Below are positions 34,111-44,284 of a stretch of 64,000 bases of DNA, piece after piece. The notes below the pieces were generated by a model, which saw only the letters and a program-made list of their open reading frames with translations, was not told the origin of the DNA and made no database searches. A program made the position numbers and the translations under genes. Source of the stretch: Abelmoschus esculentus (taxonomy: Eukaryota; Streptophyta; Magnoliopsida; Malvales; Malvaceae); contig JAUCBN010000017.1 of NCBI GenBank assembly GCA_035048815.1, positions 6,630,936-6,694,935 of the forward strand, given 5' to 3'. Positions within the stretch are counted from its first letter, which is position 1, and every line of letters starts with the position of its first letter.

Positions 34111-34148
34111 ATTGCTTGAGGACAAACAATAGTTCGAGTTTGGAGGTG
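34111..34148 (+). promoter_or_regulatory. GAGGAC-loop hairpin 2 and polypurine tract of F
   Basis: ATTGCTT, loop GAGGAC (34118-34123), AAACAAT (34124-34130): a 7-bp stem with one mismatch. AGTTCGAGTTTGGAGGTG then touches the LTR at 34149. It is the counterpart of 26382-26421. Confidence 0.65.
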
Positions 34149-35507
34149 TGATGAGTAATCAAAAGTCCTCATTTTTCATATCATTTTCTCACTCGTTTAT
34201 TGCTAATAAAGACATATTTAAAGGCGATAATGGATATTTCTGGTTATTTTCCATACTTCAGCATCCGAACAAACTTTATGAATTTATCTATTATTTGCCA
34301 TAAAAAATATGTGTTTGATATATTTTTTCTTAGACAGGAAACTATATCATAGGGATGGCCAAAGGAGAAAATAGATGTTGAGTTGTAGACGAAGCACCCG
34401 CCACGACATCACTATAGAGGTCGTGGTAGCAGCGTAAAAGATAACAACTGGTTCTCAATGGAAAGAGGAAAATATACCGATCTTAACGGACAAAGAGCAA
34501 GAGAAAGAAGAAACTCAGTTAGGAGGTCAAGCCCATGTCAAATCCAAACCGCGGGAAGCAAGAGATATTTTAGTTAATAAGATTAAATTAATACAATTTA
34601 ATTAGGAATTAGATTCCTTTCCCTTTTAGAACTCTTTCCTTGCATGGAAAGATCAACTTAGGGCTTGGCCTATGTAAGACACTTATTAGATTTAGGTTTA
34701 TTGTGGAGTCGAGATGGATTCTCACTTTATTATACCTTTAGCCGCCGCTTTCATCATGTTCTAATTCTTTCGGAGGTTTAAATTGTTTGTGGAATAGTCG
34801 GGGATGAAGGATATGTTATGTTTGATATTTATTAATGTAAAACTTATTTCATAATTTATTCTCTCTTACTAATTATTCTTCTTGCATATGAGCTCAAAAG
34901 ATAAGTATGTAAGAAAAACTCATTTGCCTAGCATCGGAAAATATAGATTCACGAAACGAGAGAATACGGTCTTTCCTCATGGGTATTGACTAATCCGCCA
35001 AGGATTTCAGCAACTAACAAGACGCATATGTTTGGTTGTTATCCTCCCTTGATTCATGCTGGAAGGTATCATCAAGACGTGGGTTTTAACAGTTCTCTTG
35101 GCTTAGAGATAAGGAAGAAGATATACAAGAATGCTCTGTCGAACTATGAAATATTGAATTATAGACAAGGCATAACCCCGCCTAAGCAACTGCGACGATC
35201 CTTTGTACAATCCGTCGAGGCGGCAATTCAACCCATTGCATTAATAAGTGGATACTTAACATAACTGGATTCTCCTCTACAAAACACTCAATTTAACCTC
35301 GCTTCTATTGTTTTATTTTTTCGTTATTTAGTTTTATGTTTTTATAATTATCTTAGTTATAATTCAACTTCTCAAATTACTTGTGTTTTTAGTTTTCTTA
35401 GTATAGTCATAAGAAGTAGTAAAATCGACTCAGTCCTCGTGGGACCGATATCTTAAATACTACAATATGACAAAGGTGGAATTAACAGGACTCTATAGCC
35501 TCCATCA
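34149..35507 (+). repeat. 3' LTR of element F
   Basis: TGATGAGTAATCAAAAG at 34149 to CCTCCATCA at 35507, about 1359 bp, complete. It is followed by GAGTC, the presumed target site, which is also the first unit of the tandem array of element G. Confidence 0.87.
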
Positions 35508-35910
35508 GAGTCCCTATTCGAATAGAAATTGGCAGCCTTCTCGGCGTGAGTCTCCTCATTCAAATAGAAATTGGTAGCCTTCTTGGAGTGAGTCCCCTTA
35601 TTCAAACAGAAATTGGCAACCTTCTAGGCATGAGTCCCCTTATTCAAACAGAAATTGACAGTATGTTCAGCTTGAGTACCGAAGTAAAAGAGTTTGGCAG
35701 CATGTTCAGCGTGCGTCTCGAAGTAAAGGATTTTGGTAGCATGTTCAGCATGAGTCTTGAAGTAAAAGATTTTTGCAGCATTCTCAGCCTGAGCCCCGAA
35801 GTAAAAGATTTTGGCAGTTACTTGGCGTGAGTCCCGATTCAGTAAAAATTGGCAGCTATTCCGGCTTGAGTCCTAAAAGATTGAAGATTGGTAGTCTTTG
35901 TAGACGCGAT
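35508..35910 (+). repeat. Tandem array of 38-42-bp units in the 3' region of G
   Basis: About ten units begin GAGTC or a variant (35508, 35548, 35590 and on). Early units continue CCCCTTATTCAAACAGAAATT; later ones CCCGAAGTAAAAGATTTTGGC. Most units are 39 or 42 bp, so a 94-codon frame (35546-35830) stays open and would encode a 13-14-residue repeat. I regard that as a by-product, because unit lengths of 38 and 40 bp break it elsewhere. Confidence 0.85.
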
Positions 35911-36045
35911 TCCCGATTCAGAACTTGAAGAAATTCATAATGAGAAGAACAACTTCAAGCTTTGGTAGCGTAAAAGTGGCTAAGAAGTTCATACGAAATT
36001 CGTGTCTTTTTAGTCTTTGCTATTTTCCTGTTCCACAATATTGAG

Positions 36046-36059
36046 CAAAGAGGGGCAGT
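36046..36059 (+). promoter_or_regulatory. Polypurine tract of element G
   Basis: AAAGAGGGGCAG lies immediately before the TG of the 3' LTR, where plus-strand priming is expected. It supports the reading of 36060 as an LTR start. Confidence 0.6.
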
Positions 36060-36150
36060 TGTAATACCTGAATTTTCTTCGGATATTCGAGAATAAATAA
36101 GACCAAAAGTAAATATTAAATATAAATATAATAAACAAATAATATGACAT
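36060..36150 (+). repeat. Truncated 3' LTR of element G
   Basis: TGTAATACCTGAATTTTCTT matches the 5' LTR start at 1178. The likeness continues to about 36140, and the sequence then changes to the duplicated host segment. Some 1.7 kb of LTR is missing. Confidence 0.6.
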
Positions 36151-36779
36151 AAATAATTAATTAATCTAATACACAAATTGATAACTATAAAAATATTTCT
36201 AATTATTTTTTATTGTTACCTCTATAATTAGTATATACATTAAACTTAAGTTTGTTGAAATTTATTTAATTTTTTTATGAAAACCTTCATGTTTTAATTC
36301 TCGTTGCCTTGTAATTTTCACAAAATGTTTAGGTTCTTGTATTATTATACAAGTTTCTTAGTAATTTCATATTTTTAATGACTTCATTATTTTTTTATTT
36401 TAAAACAAACAAATAATTAAACCTTTTAAGTTATTGTTTTTTATTATTAAACAAATTTCTTTAATTCTTTGCAAGTACTGTATTTTATATTTAAAAAGTT
36501 TTATAATTTTTTACAATAATTTTAGTTTCTATGTTCTTATATACAAATTTACTAATATATAAATTATTTTTATTTTTATGAAATTCTATAAAATATTATT
36601 TATGTTTTTTTAATAAGTTTAAAGGTGATTATAAAGTAATATGTAATATTATTCGTACTTCAAAGATGATACATAAATATTTTTACATAATGAAACATAT
36701 TTTTTTTATTCTGCTATAAAGTGATTATAATAGTATCTATTCTTAATTATTGATGTTATTATATATTTATAATTTTTTA

Positions 36780-38240
36780 ATATTTTTTATTTTTTTCTTG
36801 CTCAAGAGACTAATAAATTATATGATATTATATATTTTATAATATTGTTTATTTTATGTTAGATTCTAATTCATTTAAATAATCTAAAAATACACTTACC
36901 ATAAAACTGAAAATATATAAATCTAATTATATAGTTATAATCATCCGAAATGTATTATATATCTTTAAAATCCATGTAGTTAATTATTTTATATAATTAC
37001 ATTTTATAATATAACTTACTAAATACGAATAAAATAATAACAAAAATATTACTGATATAATGCAACTAACAACAACAATAACAAAATATTCATATTTATG
37101 TTAATTAAAAATATCAAATTTGGTATAACTCATATTATTGAAGGTATCTAGGAAAAATGATGGTGAACGATAAAAAACAAATAATTTGATAAAAAATTAT
37201 TAAATATATTTAGATAGTTAATTTTATTGAATTATTTGATTAAATTAGTATAATATATAAGCTTTGAAAACTAAAATTATTATTATACCAAACCTTTTTG
37301 AATATTTATTTGTATTTTAATGATTACATGGCTCGATGGTGACTATAACTTTAATTAACCAATTATAATTTTATTATTAATTGAATGACCTCCGATATAA
37401 TTTACCCTTAACTAAAGAGACCTTCACAAAACTGTATCCAAACAAATACAATAATTGCATTTATAGTCGACGAATATAATCAAATATCAACTTATCTTAC
37501 ACGAATCATCTTGTTTCAGAGGTTAAGGGAACGGTTTGTGTTCTGAAAGTTACCGGTTCGAGCACCAGTATTGATAGCACAATGATTACACAATCGATAT
37601 CTAATGGTTGAGAGCAGTGGGGTTTTTGGATAGGCGCAATTGGAGCGACAGCACAGGCCCCTAAAAAAGAAGGGTCACAAAATTTTGATAAACTACATTC
37701 ATTAGATAATGTTAATCTCGAAATTCATTGAAAATTTTAAAAATGATTTTAAGAAAGATGAGTTATAAATGTTAAAATATTATAATTATTTATTAAATGC
37801 GATAATTGATTATAAAATCTTATTGATTATTCTTATTACTATTGTTTTTGTAGAACTAGTGATGTTTTGGATAGACACAATAGAAATGATCGCACAAGGA
37901 CCCCTAGAAAAGACATTTGCTTCTAAGGGCTACAATTTTTTAACTAGTAGAGGTTATAGACAATTACTTCTAAGGATCATAATTTAATAAATTGCACAGG
38001 GCCTCCAAAATCTTTTAACCGCCCCTGGTTAAGAGTATATTTTAAAACAGATACTATTTGTATCGTTGTAGTTGATTAAAAGAAAATCAACTTATCTTGA
38101 CAACCAACAACACAAACACACTAACAATGAATTGGTGGGGTTAATCAACCAAAACTTTTAATACTTACGTCTAGTCACTAAATTTTTAATTTATTTTCAT
38201 TAACGTCACATATATTTTAAAAATTATTAATTTTATATGT
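36780..38240. other. AT-rich stretch with an internal repeat
   Basis: About 1.4 kb with no gene. GTTTTTGGATAGGCGCAATT at about 37623 and GTTTTGGATAGACACAATAG at about 37863 begin two related blocks with CCCCTA(A/G)AAA text, about 240 bp apart. They look like remnants of a small transposon or LTR fragment. The 72-codon ORF at 37769-37987 is likely chance. Confidence 0.4.
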
Positions 38241-38534
38241 AGCTTTCATTTACATTCCCCTCGAACTTAAAAAGAGATGTGTTTTTTCGCTAATCCTAAA
38301 TAGAAAAACATTGTTTTAACCAAAATATTTTATTCGAAATTCTCAATTAAAATCATGTCTCGAGATTAAAGAGGTGTGATTGTTTTTTTATTCTAAGTAA
38401 AATATCTTTTAATCAAAATAACAATATTAAAATAGTATTACTTTATTCAAGAATCCCGTAAAAATTATGTCTCGAGCTTAAAATGATATAAATTTCTTGT
38501 TAATCTTATATAAACAATTATTCTCTTCTCACTT

Positions 38535-38608
38535 GGTCTTGTAGCTCAGTTGGTTAGAGTGTTGGTCTTATGAGTTGAAGGTTGCGAGTTCAAGCCTTGC
38601 TAGGACCA
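38535..38608 (+). tRNA. tRNA-Ile(UAU)-like gene
   Basis: A 74-nt cloverleaf can be drawn. The acceptor stem is GGTCTTG with TAGGACC (all pairs, two wobbles); the D arm is GCTC...GAGT. The anticodon loop is CTTATGA with anticodon TAT at 38569-38571. The T arm is GCGAG-TTCAAGC-CTTGC, and a CCA-like end follows. B-box GTTCAAGCC is one change from the consensus. The anticodon stem (TTGGT/GTTGA) relies on wobble pairs. The gene may be real or a slightly decayed copy. Confidence 0.6.
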
Positions 38609-38669
38609 ACATGATTGGTAGCTATAAAGAGAATTGCTAGTTGATTGATTATAATTTTGTTCTTCCAGC

Positions 38670-39057
38670 TTGGGGTGAGCAAAACTCAAAATTTTTAGTA
38701 ATTAAAGGATTAATTTTTAAGTTTAAGTCTATCATTTTTTATGATATATATACATTAATTTATAAAAATATAAAAAAATATTGTTACATATGAAAATATA
38801 TATATACATATATATACATATCTTATATTATTAGAGAAAGTCGTTTAAATTGGATTCATATCATACTATAACATGATAAATAATTACAATTAAATATTTA
38901 TAAGAACTTGAAAACTCGACTCGACTAGAATTTCTTAAACTCGACTCGAACAAAAAAAATTCAAATAAAGTTTAAGTCTAAAATATGACTTGTCACCTCG
39001 AATAACTCAAAATTTTTTGACTCGATTTGACTCGACTCGATGAAATACTCACCCCTA
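38670..39057. mobile_element. hAT-like MITE 1 (388 bp)
   Basis: Ends are TTGGGGTGAG and CTCACCCCTA, inverted repeats with one difference. CTTCCAGC flanks both sides (38662-38669 and 39058-39065), an 8-bp target site duplication typical of hAT elements. Inner sequence is AT-rich with CTCGACTCG words near the right end. Copy 2 of the host segment has GTTCTTCAAGCTATGCTC uninterrupted, an empty site. No ORF. Confidence 0.8.
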
Positions 39058-39126
39058 CTTCCAGCTATGCTCAAGTTTAATTTCATCATTTCTCCCATCA
39101 AACCTAAAGACATAACAACTAGGAAG

Positions 39127-40059
39127 TAGACCTGGCAAACTTGATCCGAGAATCGAAAACCAAACCGATTTACCGAAATCGAAACCCAAACCAAAACCGA
39201 AACTGATGATTTAGCGTGATCCGAAACCTGAACCAAAACCAAAACCGATCCGAATTCTAGAAGAACTGATATAGACCCGTAACTGATTTGACCCAAGCCG
39301 ATTTTCACCCGAATCGAAAGCAACCCGAAATTAACTTGCTCAAAACTGATCTAAACCGAACATCAATCCGATTTTAACCCGATAATTGAGTCAAAGTAAA
39401 TGAATAATATATTTTTACTATTGTTTATTTTTTAACAATATGATAAACAATTAAATAATATATATTTTATTATATTTTTGTATTTTGTTAATACTAATTA
39501 ATCACTACATCTGATAATAATTTAATTTTTAATATTACATTTCCTTCATTAAAAATCAATTTATTTTTTGTTAAAATTTGGGGTGTTATAAAAATGACCA
39601 AAATATTATTAATAAATCCATGTATTTACAAAAATGGCATTATCCCTTAAATTACCAATATTGACTTTACTCGAATAAAAGCTAAGGCAAAAATTTTCAA
39701 AACAATTCCAATATGAAATAAAAAAGATATATTTTTACAAAAATATATGATTAATTCTATATATAATATAGACGATTATATTTATACTCAAACTAAATTA
39801 ACCCGAAAATTCAAATATTGACCCCATCCGAACCGATCCAATGACCAGACATGGACCCAACCCAAAAACATCCGATCTTATATTGACTCGACCCGAAAAC
39901 AACCGATCCGATATTGAGCTGAATCACCGATCCGATATCCGAACCGAACCAAATTATCATGTAACCGAATTAAAACCAAACCAAAACCGAAACTGATCTG
40001 AACCAAATCTAAACCGAATACAAATAAATCCGAACCGAATGACCCGTTTGCCACCTCTA
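39127..40059. mobile_element. hAT-like MITE 2 (933 bp)
   Basis: Terminal inverted repeats TAGACCTGGCAAAC and GTTTGCCACCTCTA match at 12 of 14 positions. The 8-bp target site duplication is CTAGGAAG (39119-39126 and 40060-40067). The left and right ~230 bp are rich in CCGAACCGAA/CCGATCCGA words; the middle (39379-39790) is very AT-rich. Copy 2 has ACTAGGAAGGTGGG without insertion. The antisense ORFs 38961-39323 and 39878-40096 are products of the repeats. Confidence 0.85.
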
Positions 40060-40510
40060 CTAGGAAGGTTGGTTTGACTAAATGTTTTAGGTTCATTTAC
40101 TTCTCAAGTACTTGATAGTTTTCAAACTAAGCAAATTAGGAATTATCCCCCTACATTTTTTAAGTTAAATTATTTTGAAGGACCTTAATAGTTTTGGAAT
40201 TTGATGAATGAAGCCTTGACCTCCTTTATTTTGGTTTAAGAGTTTCTTAGACAATTTGAGATTTAATCAAATTAAGACTCGATCCTCACTTTCTTTTGTT
40301 TAAATTTTTTAAATTCTGTTAAATTTAAAATTATACAAATTAGACTCTAACATCAAATAGAAATCTTATACCCCTTAATTATGTCTCCTATACCCACACA
40401 ATAAGAATTACTGAAAGATTAAATTCAAAATACCAACCCTAATTTTTATATCCTAAACCCTACACACTAACAATTAAACTCGTAAGTGTATTCCACAAAG
40501 AAATATGATA

Positions 40511-41789
40511 AAATTGAACACTAAAACATTATTTTATCTTTGAGTACTTATAGTCGGTTTCTTGTTATTCAATGGCCGCTTGAAAAGATCTTTTAAACCC
40601 TCTAATAATTTCATAATCATTACAAACTGTTGGGTTAATTAGAGCCGTTGAAAATTTTATTTTCAGCATTAAATGTACTTTTAGACTTGTTTATATTGAT
40701 ACACATATAAAAATATTAATACGTATCTCAAAGGGAAAGAATCGTTTAAAATTTTTATATTGGGTATAGGTACACAATACATACGTATCGACACGAGAAC
40801 CTAATTGATACACAATTTGGCTACTAAAATTTTGTAAAATATAGGAGAAGAGTTCTTATTGATACATAAATAACTATACAAGTATGAAATCTTCTGAATT
40901 AGTATGTTTGTACTGTTACTCGAAGCCTAACTTTTGAGTATTTTAAAAGCATTTGGACAAACAAAAACATTTTTTAGATTAATAAAATTTTAAAGTACTA
41001 TTTAAAATTAATTTAAATCTAAAAATATTTTTGATTTAAGTTATACAAATATCAAACATTTTAATATTCTTCATTTATTAAAGTTATAATAGAAGATTAA
41101 TCATTAAAGCTTTATTGGTTTTTAAATTCACCCTTAAAAGTAAGGTATAATGGTAAGTTTAGTCCAAAATGTTCATTTATTTTTTTTAATTTCTTTCCTT
41201 ATTTTTCCTTCTCCATTTATCGAAGGTATATTAGCAAAAGTAGTCCTCAAAGTTTCAATGATTTTCAAAATACCCCTAAAATTAAAGTGATAAATAGCAA
41301 GAATAGCCCACAAAAGTTGATTTGTCTTCAAATTTACCGTTAAATTACTCATAAATCTAAATTTTACTCATTTGAGCTAAGAATAAGAACCCTAAAACCT
41401 TTTCAAAAAGGAACTTTTGAGATTTCAATTAATTTGTAGTCAGCTAAAGGGTAAACAACATTAGAGGTCACTCAATTATCAGTAAAGTTATAATTGGGTC
41501 ACTTAATTATTAAAAGTTATAATTTGATCACTCAATTAAAGTTTTAATTATATTTGATCACTCAATTAAAGTTTTAATTATATCAGATCATTTCACTATT
41601 AAAATGCAAACAAACATCTAATGAGGTTTGGTATAATGATAATTTTAGTCTTTAAAATTTATACATTCTACCAATTTAGTACTAATTTAAAATAATTCAA
41701 TAAATTTAACCCTCCATATTAGAAAAATATATCAATTAATTCCTTTTTTTGTCTCAAAGCATTTGTATATCATCGTTATTAGTAGACTA
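40511..41789. other. AT-rich stretch between the two segment copies
   Basis: No gene is seen in about 1.3 kb. A 33-bp tandem repeat (GATCACTCAATTAAAGTTTT) occurs at about 41525 and 41558, preceded by diverged copies with GGGTCACTTAATTATT. Such GTCACTCAATTAT words are common in plant repeats. Confidence 0.5.
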
Positions 41790-42801
41790 CTTCATTTAAA
41801 ATAATTAATTAATGCAATACATAATATATTTCTAATTATTTTTATTGTTAGATCTATAATTAGTATATGCATTAAGCTTAATCATTAAAATCTATTTAAA
41901 ATAATTTATAAAAACATTCATGTTTTAGTTACATTCATGTTCTCATATTATTATAAAATTTTCTTAATAATTTCATATTTTTGAATGATTTCACCATTTC
42001 ATTTTTTATTTTAAAATAAACCAATAAACCTTTTAAGGATTGTATTTTTATTATTAAAAAATATTAAACTCTTTTCCAGTACGTATATTTTCATTTAAAA
42101 AGTCTCATAAAAATAATTTGAAGTTTTATGTTTTTATTTAAAAATTAATAACATATAAATAATTTTTGTTATTAAAAAATTCTACAAAAATATTATTTAT
42201 TTTTTAATAAGTTTAAAAGTGCTAACAAGATAATATTTAAATATTATTCATGCTAATGCTTAAGATTTTTTATGTAATGAAACATAAACATAGAAGAAGC
42301 GATGACAAATATATTTGAAGTACATTAATATTTAATTTCCTTTTATTGTATAATTTATTTAAGTTATTAATTATAAGATCTCTGTTTAATTAATCAACAA
42401 ATATTTTACGTTTTTTATTTTTATATTTTATGTGTCTGTACGATTTATTAAAATATATGTTATTTTTTGTTTAAATAATTGATTGAGTTATACGAATAAA
42501 ATTTTGTAAAGACCAAATATGAGGACAATTCTCTCAATCTAGTTTTCTTAATTCACAATATTAATATTTGAACCACTGTTATTAATTATTGATGTTATTA
42601 TATATTTGAACAAATATCATGTCTTGAACTTAAAGAGATCAATTGTTTTTTTTAATTCTAAATAAAAATATCTTTTAACTAAAATCACAATATTTAAAAT
42701 AGTATTACTTTATTCAAGAATCTCGTAAAAATTATGCCTCAAGCTTAAAGTGGTGTAAATTTTTTGTTAATCTTGTATAAATGATTATTCTTTTCTCACT
42801 T

Positions 42802-42875
42802 GGTTTCATAGCTCAGTTGGTTAGAGCGTTGGTCTTATGAGCTGAAAGTCACGAGTTCGAGACTTGCCGGGACAA
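42802..42875 (+). pseudogene. Decayed tRNA-Ile(UAU)-like gene, copy 2
   Basis: The same 74-nt plan as 38535-38608 with loop CTTATGA (anticodon TAT). The acceptor stem GGTTTCA/CGGGACA now has two mismatches and the T stem ACGAG/CTTGC one. The D arm (GCTC/GAGC) and anticodon stem are better than in copy 1. It looks like a pseudogene. Confidence 0.6.
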
Positions 42876-42883
42876 CTTAATCA

Positions 42884-43435
42884 CATGCTAAAATTTATGC
42901 CTCAAGATTTTATTCTTCAAGCTATGCTCAAGTTGGCGAGACCAACTTAATCACATGCTAAAAATTATGCCTCAAGATTTTGTTCTTCAAGCTATGCTCA
43001 AGTTTAATTTCTTCGTTTCTCCCATTAAAGCTAAAAATATTACAACTAGGAAGGTGGGTTTGGTTTTAAATGTTGTGGGTTCGTTTATTCCTCAAGCACC
43101 TCGCGGTTTGTATTCGGTTAATTTGAACGATGGTCAAACCGAATTAATTAAAAATTTTAAAACTTTAATCATTAATCGTTAATCACATGCTAAAAATTAT
43201 TCCTCAAGATTTTGTTCTTCAAGCTATGCTCAAGTTTAATTTCTTCGTTTCTCCCATCAAAGCTAAAAATATTACAACTAGGAAGGTGGGTTTGGTTTTA
43301 AATGTTTTGGGTTCGTTTAGTCCTCAAGCACCTTGCGGTTTGTATTCGGCTAATTTGAACGGTGGTCAAACCGAATTAATTGAAAATTTTAAAACTTTAA
43401 TCATTAATCGAATAAAATCATCTTTAATCAGATAA
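42884..43435 (+). repeat. Tandem duplication, 232-bp unit, two full copies and one partial
   Basis: AATCACATGCTAAAA occurs at about 42881, 42949 and 43181. The last two open 232-bp units that each hold an ORF of 75-82 codons starting MLKI and containing KAKNITTRKVGLVLNV. The same text, interrupted by the MITEs, lies in copy 1 at 39060-40120. The ORF's second half is MITE-derived, so I do not consider it a gene. The unit is not a multiple of three. Confidence 0.8.
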
Positions 43436-43908
43436 ATCGACCGAAATTATTTTGGTTAATTAGTCGAATTAACCAGAATTTATTATAAATTTTAGTTAAA
43501 TTACATAATAGGTCATTAAATTATGCTAAAATAATTTTTTAGTCACTAAACTTTCGTTTTATGCTAATTTAATAAAAAAAATAGTAACCGTATTATAATA
43601 TAAAAATTATTAAATATTTTATATTTTTTTAAAATTTTAATGACTAAAAATAAATATATATATATAATATAATATTTAATATACAATAATTTTGGTTAAT
43701 TTAGTTAATTAAGTGATTTTATAATTTTTAAAAGTTAAATGAATATATATAATAGTTAATATATAATAATTTTGGTTAATTTAGTTAATTTGCCTAATTA
43801 GTTGATTTTGAACTGAATTAACCGATAACTGAAATTTTAAAAAAAAATCGTTAACCGAATATCAAAAATTAACTGAATAATTTGGTTAAAACCGAATAAT
43901 GCATACCC
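43340..43908. mobile_element. MITE-like insert with GGTTAATT/CCGAATTAA words
   Basis: The right end CCGAATAATGCATACCCCTA and the left region TTTGTATTCGGCTAATTTG are inverse to each other over a stretch with TTCGGTT. The inner part repeats TTGGTTAATTTAGTTAATT (43681, 43768). Its left end was copied with the tandem duplication, so it inserted before that event. No target duplication is clear. Confidence 0.45.
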
Positions 43909-44284
43909 CTAATAATCCCCCAACCATTTTTTTAGTTCAATCACTTTGAAGGTCCCTGATAGTTTTGGAATTTGACGAACGAAGCCTTGACCTCCTTTAC
44001 ATTGGTTTAAGCGCTTCTTAGATTCTCTTTTGGTTTGAGATTAATCAAATTAAGACTTGGTCCTCACTTTCTTTTGTTTAAATATTTTTTAAATTATTTC
44101 AAATTTAAAATTATGCAAATTAGTCACAAATATCGCGTAGAAATCATATGTCCTTAATTATGTCTCCTATGCCCCACACTAAATTTACAAAAAAATTGAA
44201 TTCTAAACACGAACCCTAATTTTCTTATCCTAAACCATACACACTGAAAATTAAACTCACAAGTGTATTCTATAAAAATATATT

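Larger units (their letters stand above)
33215..34148 (+). other. 3' UTR of element F with RNA-like hairpins
   Basis: After a T/C-rich run (33224-33290) come a GAGGAT-loop hairpin (33305-33324), four 26-27-nt hairpins (33684-33834), and a second GAGGAC-loop hairpin (34111-34130) next to the PPT. The order and spacing are as in element D. The LTRs of D and F belong to different subfamilies, so the 3' UTR plan is older than the split. Confidence 0.7.
27754..35507 (+). mobile_element. Element F: family 2 retrotransposon, 5' tip lost
   Basis: A truncated 5' LTR, PBS, gag, protease, ORF2, structured 3' UTR and a complete 3' LTR follow in order on the plus strand. The right flank is GAGTC. The left third of the 5' LTR is missing, replaced by element D. 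Compared with E (family 1) the gene order is identical and again no RT, RNase H or integrase lies between protease (ends 31278) and ORF2 (starts 31828). Confidence 0.85.
1178..36150 (+). mobile_element. Outer old LTR retrotransposon G (host of nested elements)
   Basis: TGTAATACTCGAA at 1178 and TGTAATACCTGAA at 36060 open two similar sequences (both continue with GAATATAAATAAG- or GAATAAATAAGAC-like text, then AAGTAAATATTA). I read them as the starts of a 5' and a 3' LTR. A primer site follows the first and a polypurine tract precedes the second. The internal region is split by element A and by the C/B/D/F cluster. No gag or pol motif is recognisable, so it is either a LARD-like non-coding element or a heavily decayed one. 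The arginine-type-looking PBS and the 3' tandem arrays suggest the Tat/Ogre group, but this is inference. Confidence 0.6.
36143..40510 (+). repeat. Host segment duplication, copy 1
   Basis: The text around 36170-36680 (TTTCTAATTATTTTTTATTG, ATTAGTATATACATTAA, CATTTCATATTTTT), 38260-38660 (AATATCTTTTAATCAAAAT, AAAAATTATGTCTCGAGC, the tRNA-like gene) and 40060-40500 (TTTTGGAATTTGATGAATGAAG, AATTATGTCTCCTATACCC) recurs in the same order at 41790-44290. Copy 1 has extra DNA at ~36780-38240 and two MITEs. No protein-coding gene is seen. Confidence 0.7.

Noticed and set aside
15305..35507. Reading C and F as the two ends of one element split by B and D
   Set aside because: The outer flanks differ (ATGAT at the left, GAGTC at the right), and both C and F have their own gag N-terminus and primer site.
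35546..35830. 94-codon ORF with a 13-14-residue repeat as a repeat protein gene
   Set aside because: It follows from unit lengths of 39 and 42 bp in a tandem array. The frame is broken by other units and no start context or homologue is seen.
38961..39323. 120-codon minus-strand ORF
   Set aside because: It spans the end of one MITE, host sequence and the CCGAACC-rich arm of another; its repeats explain the open frame.
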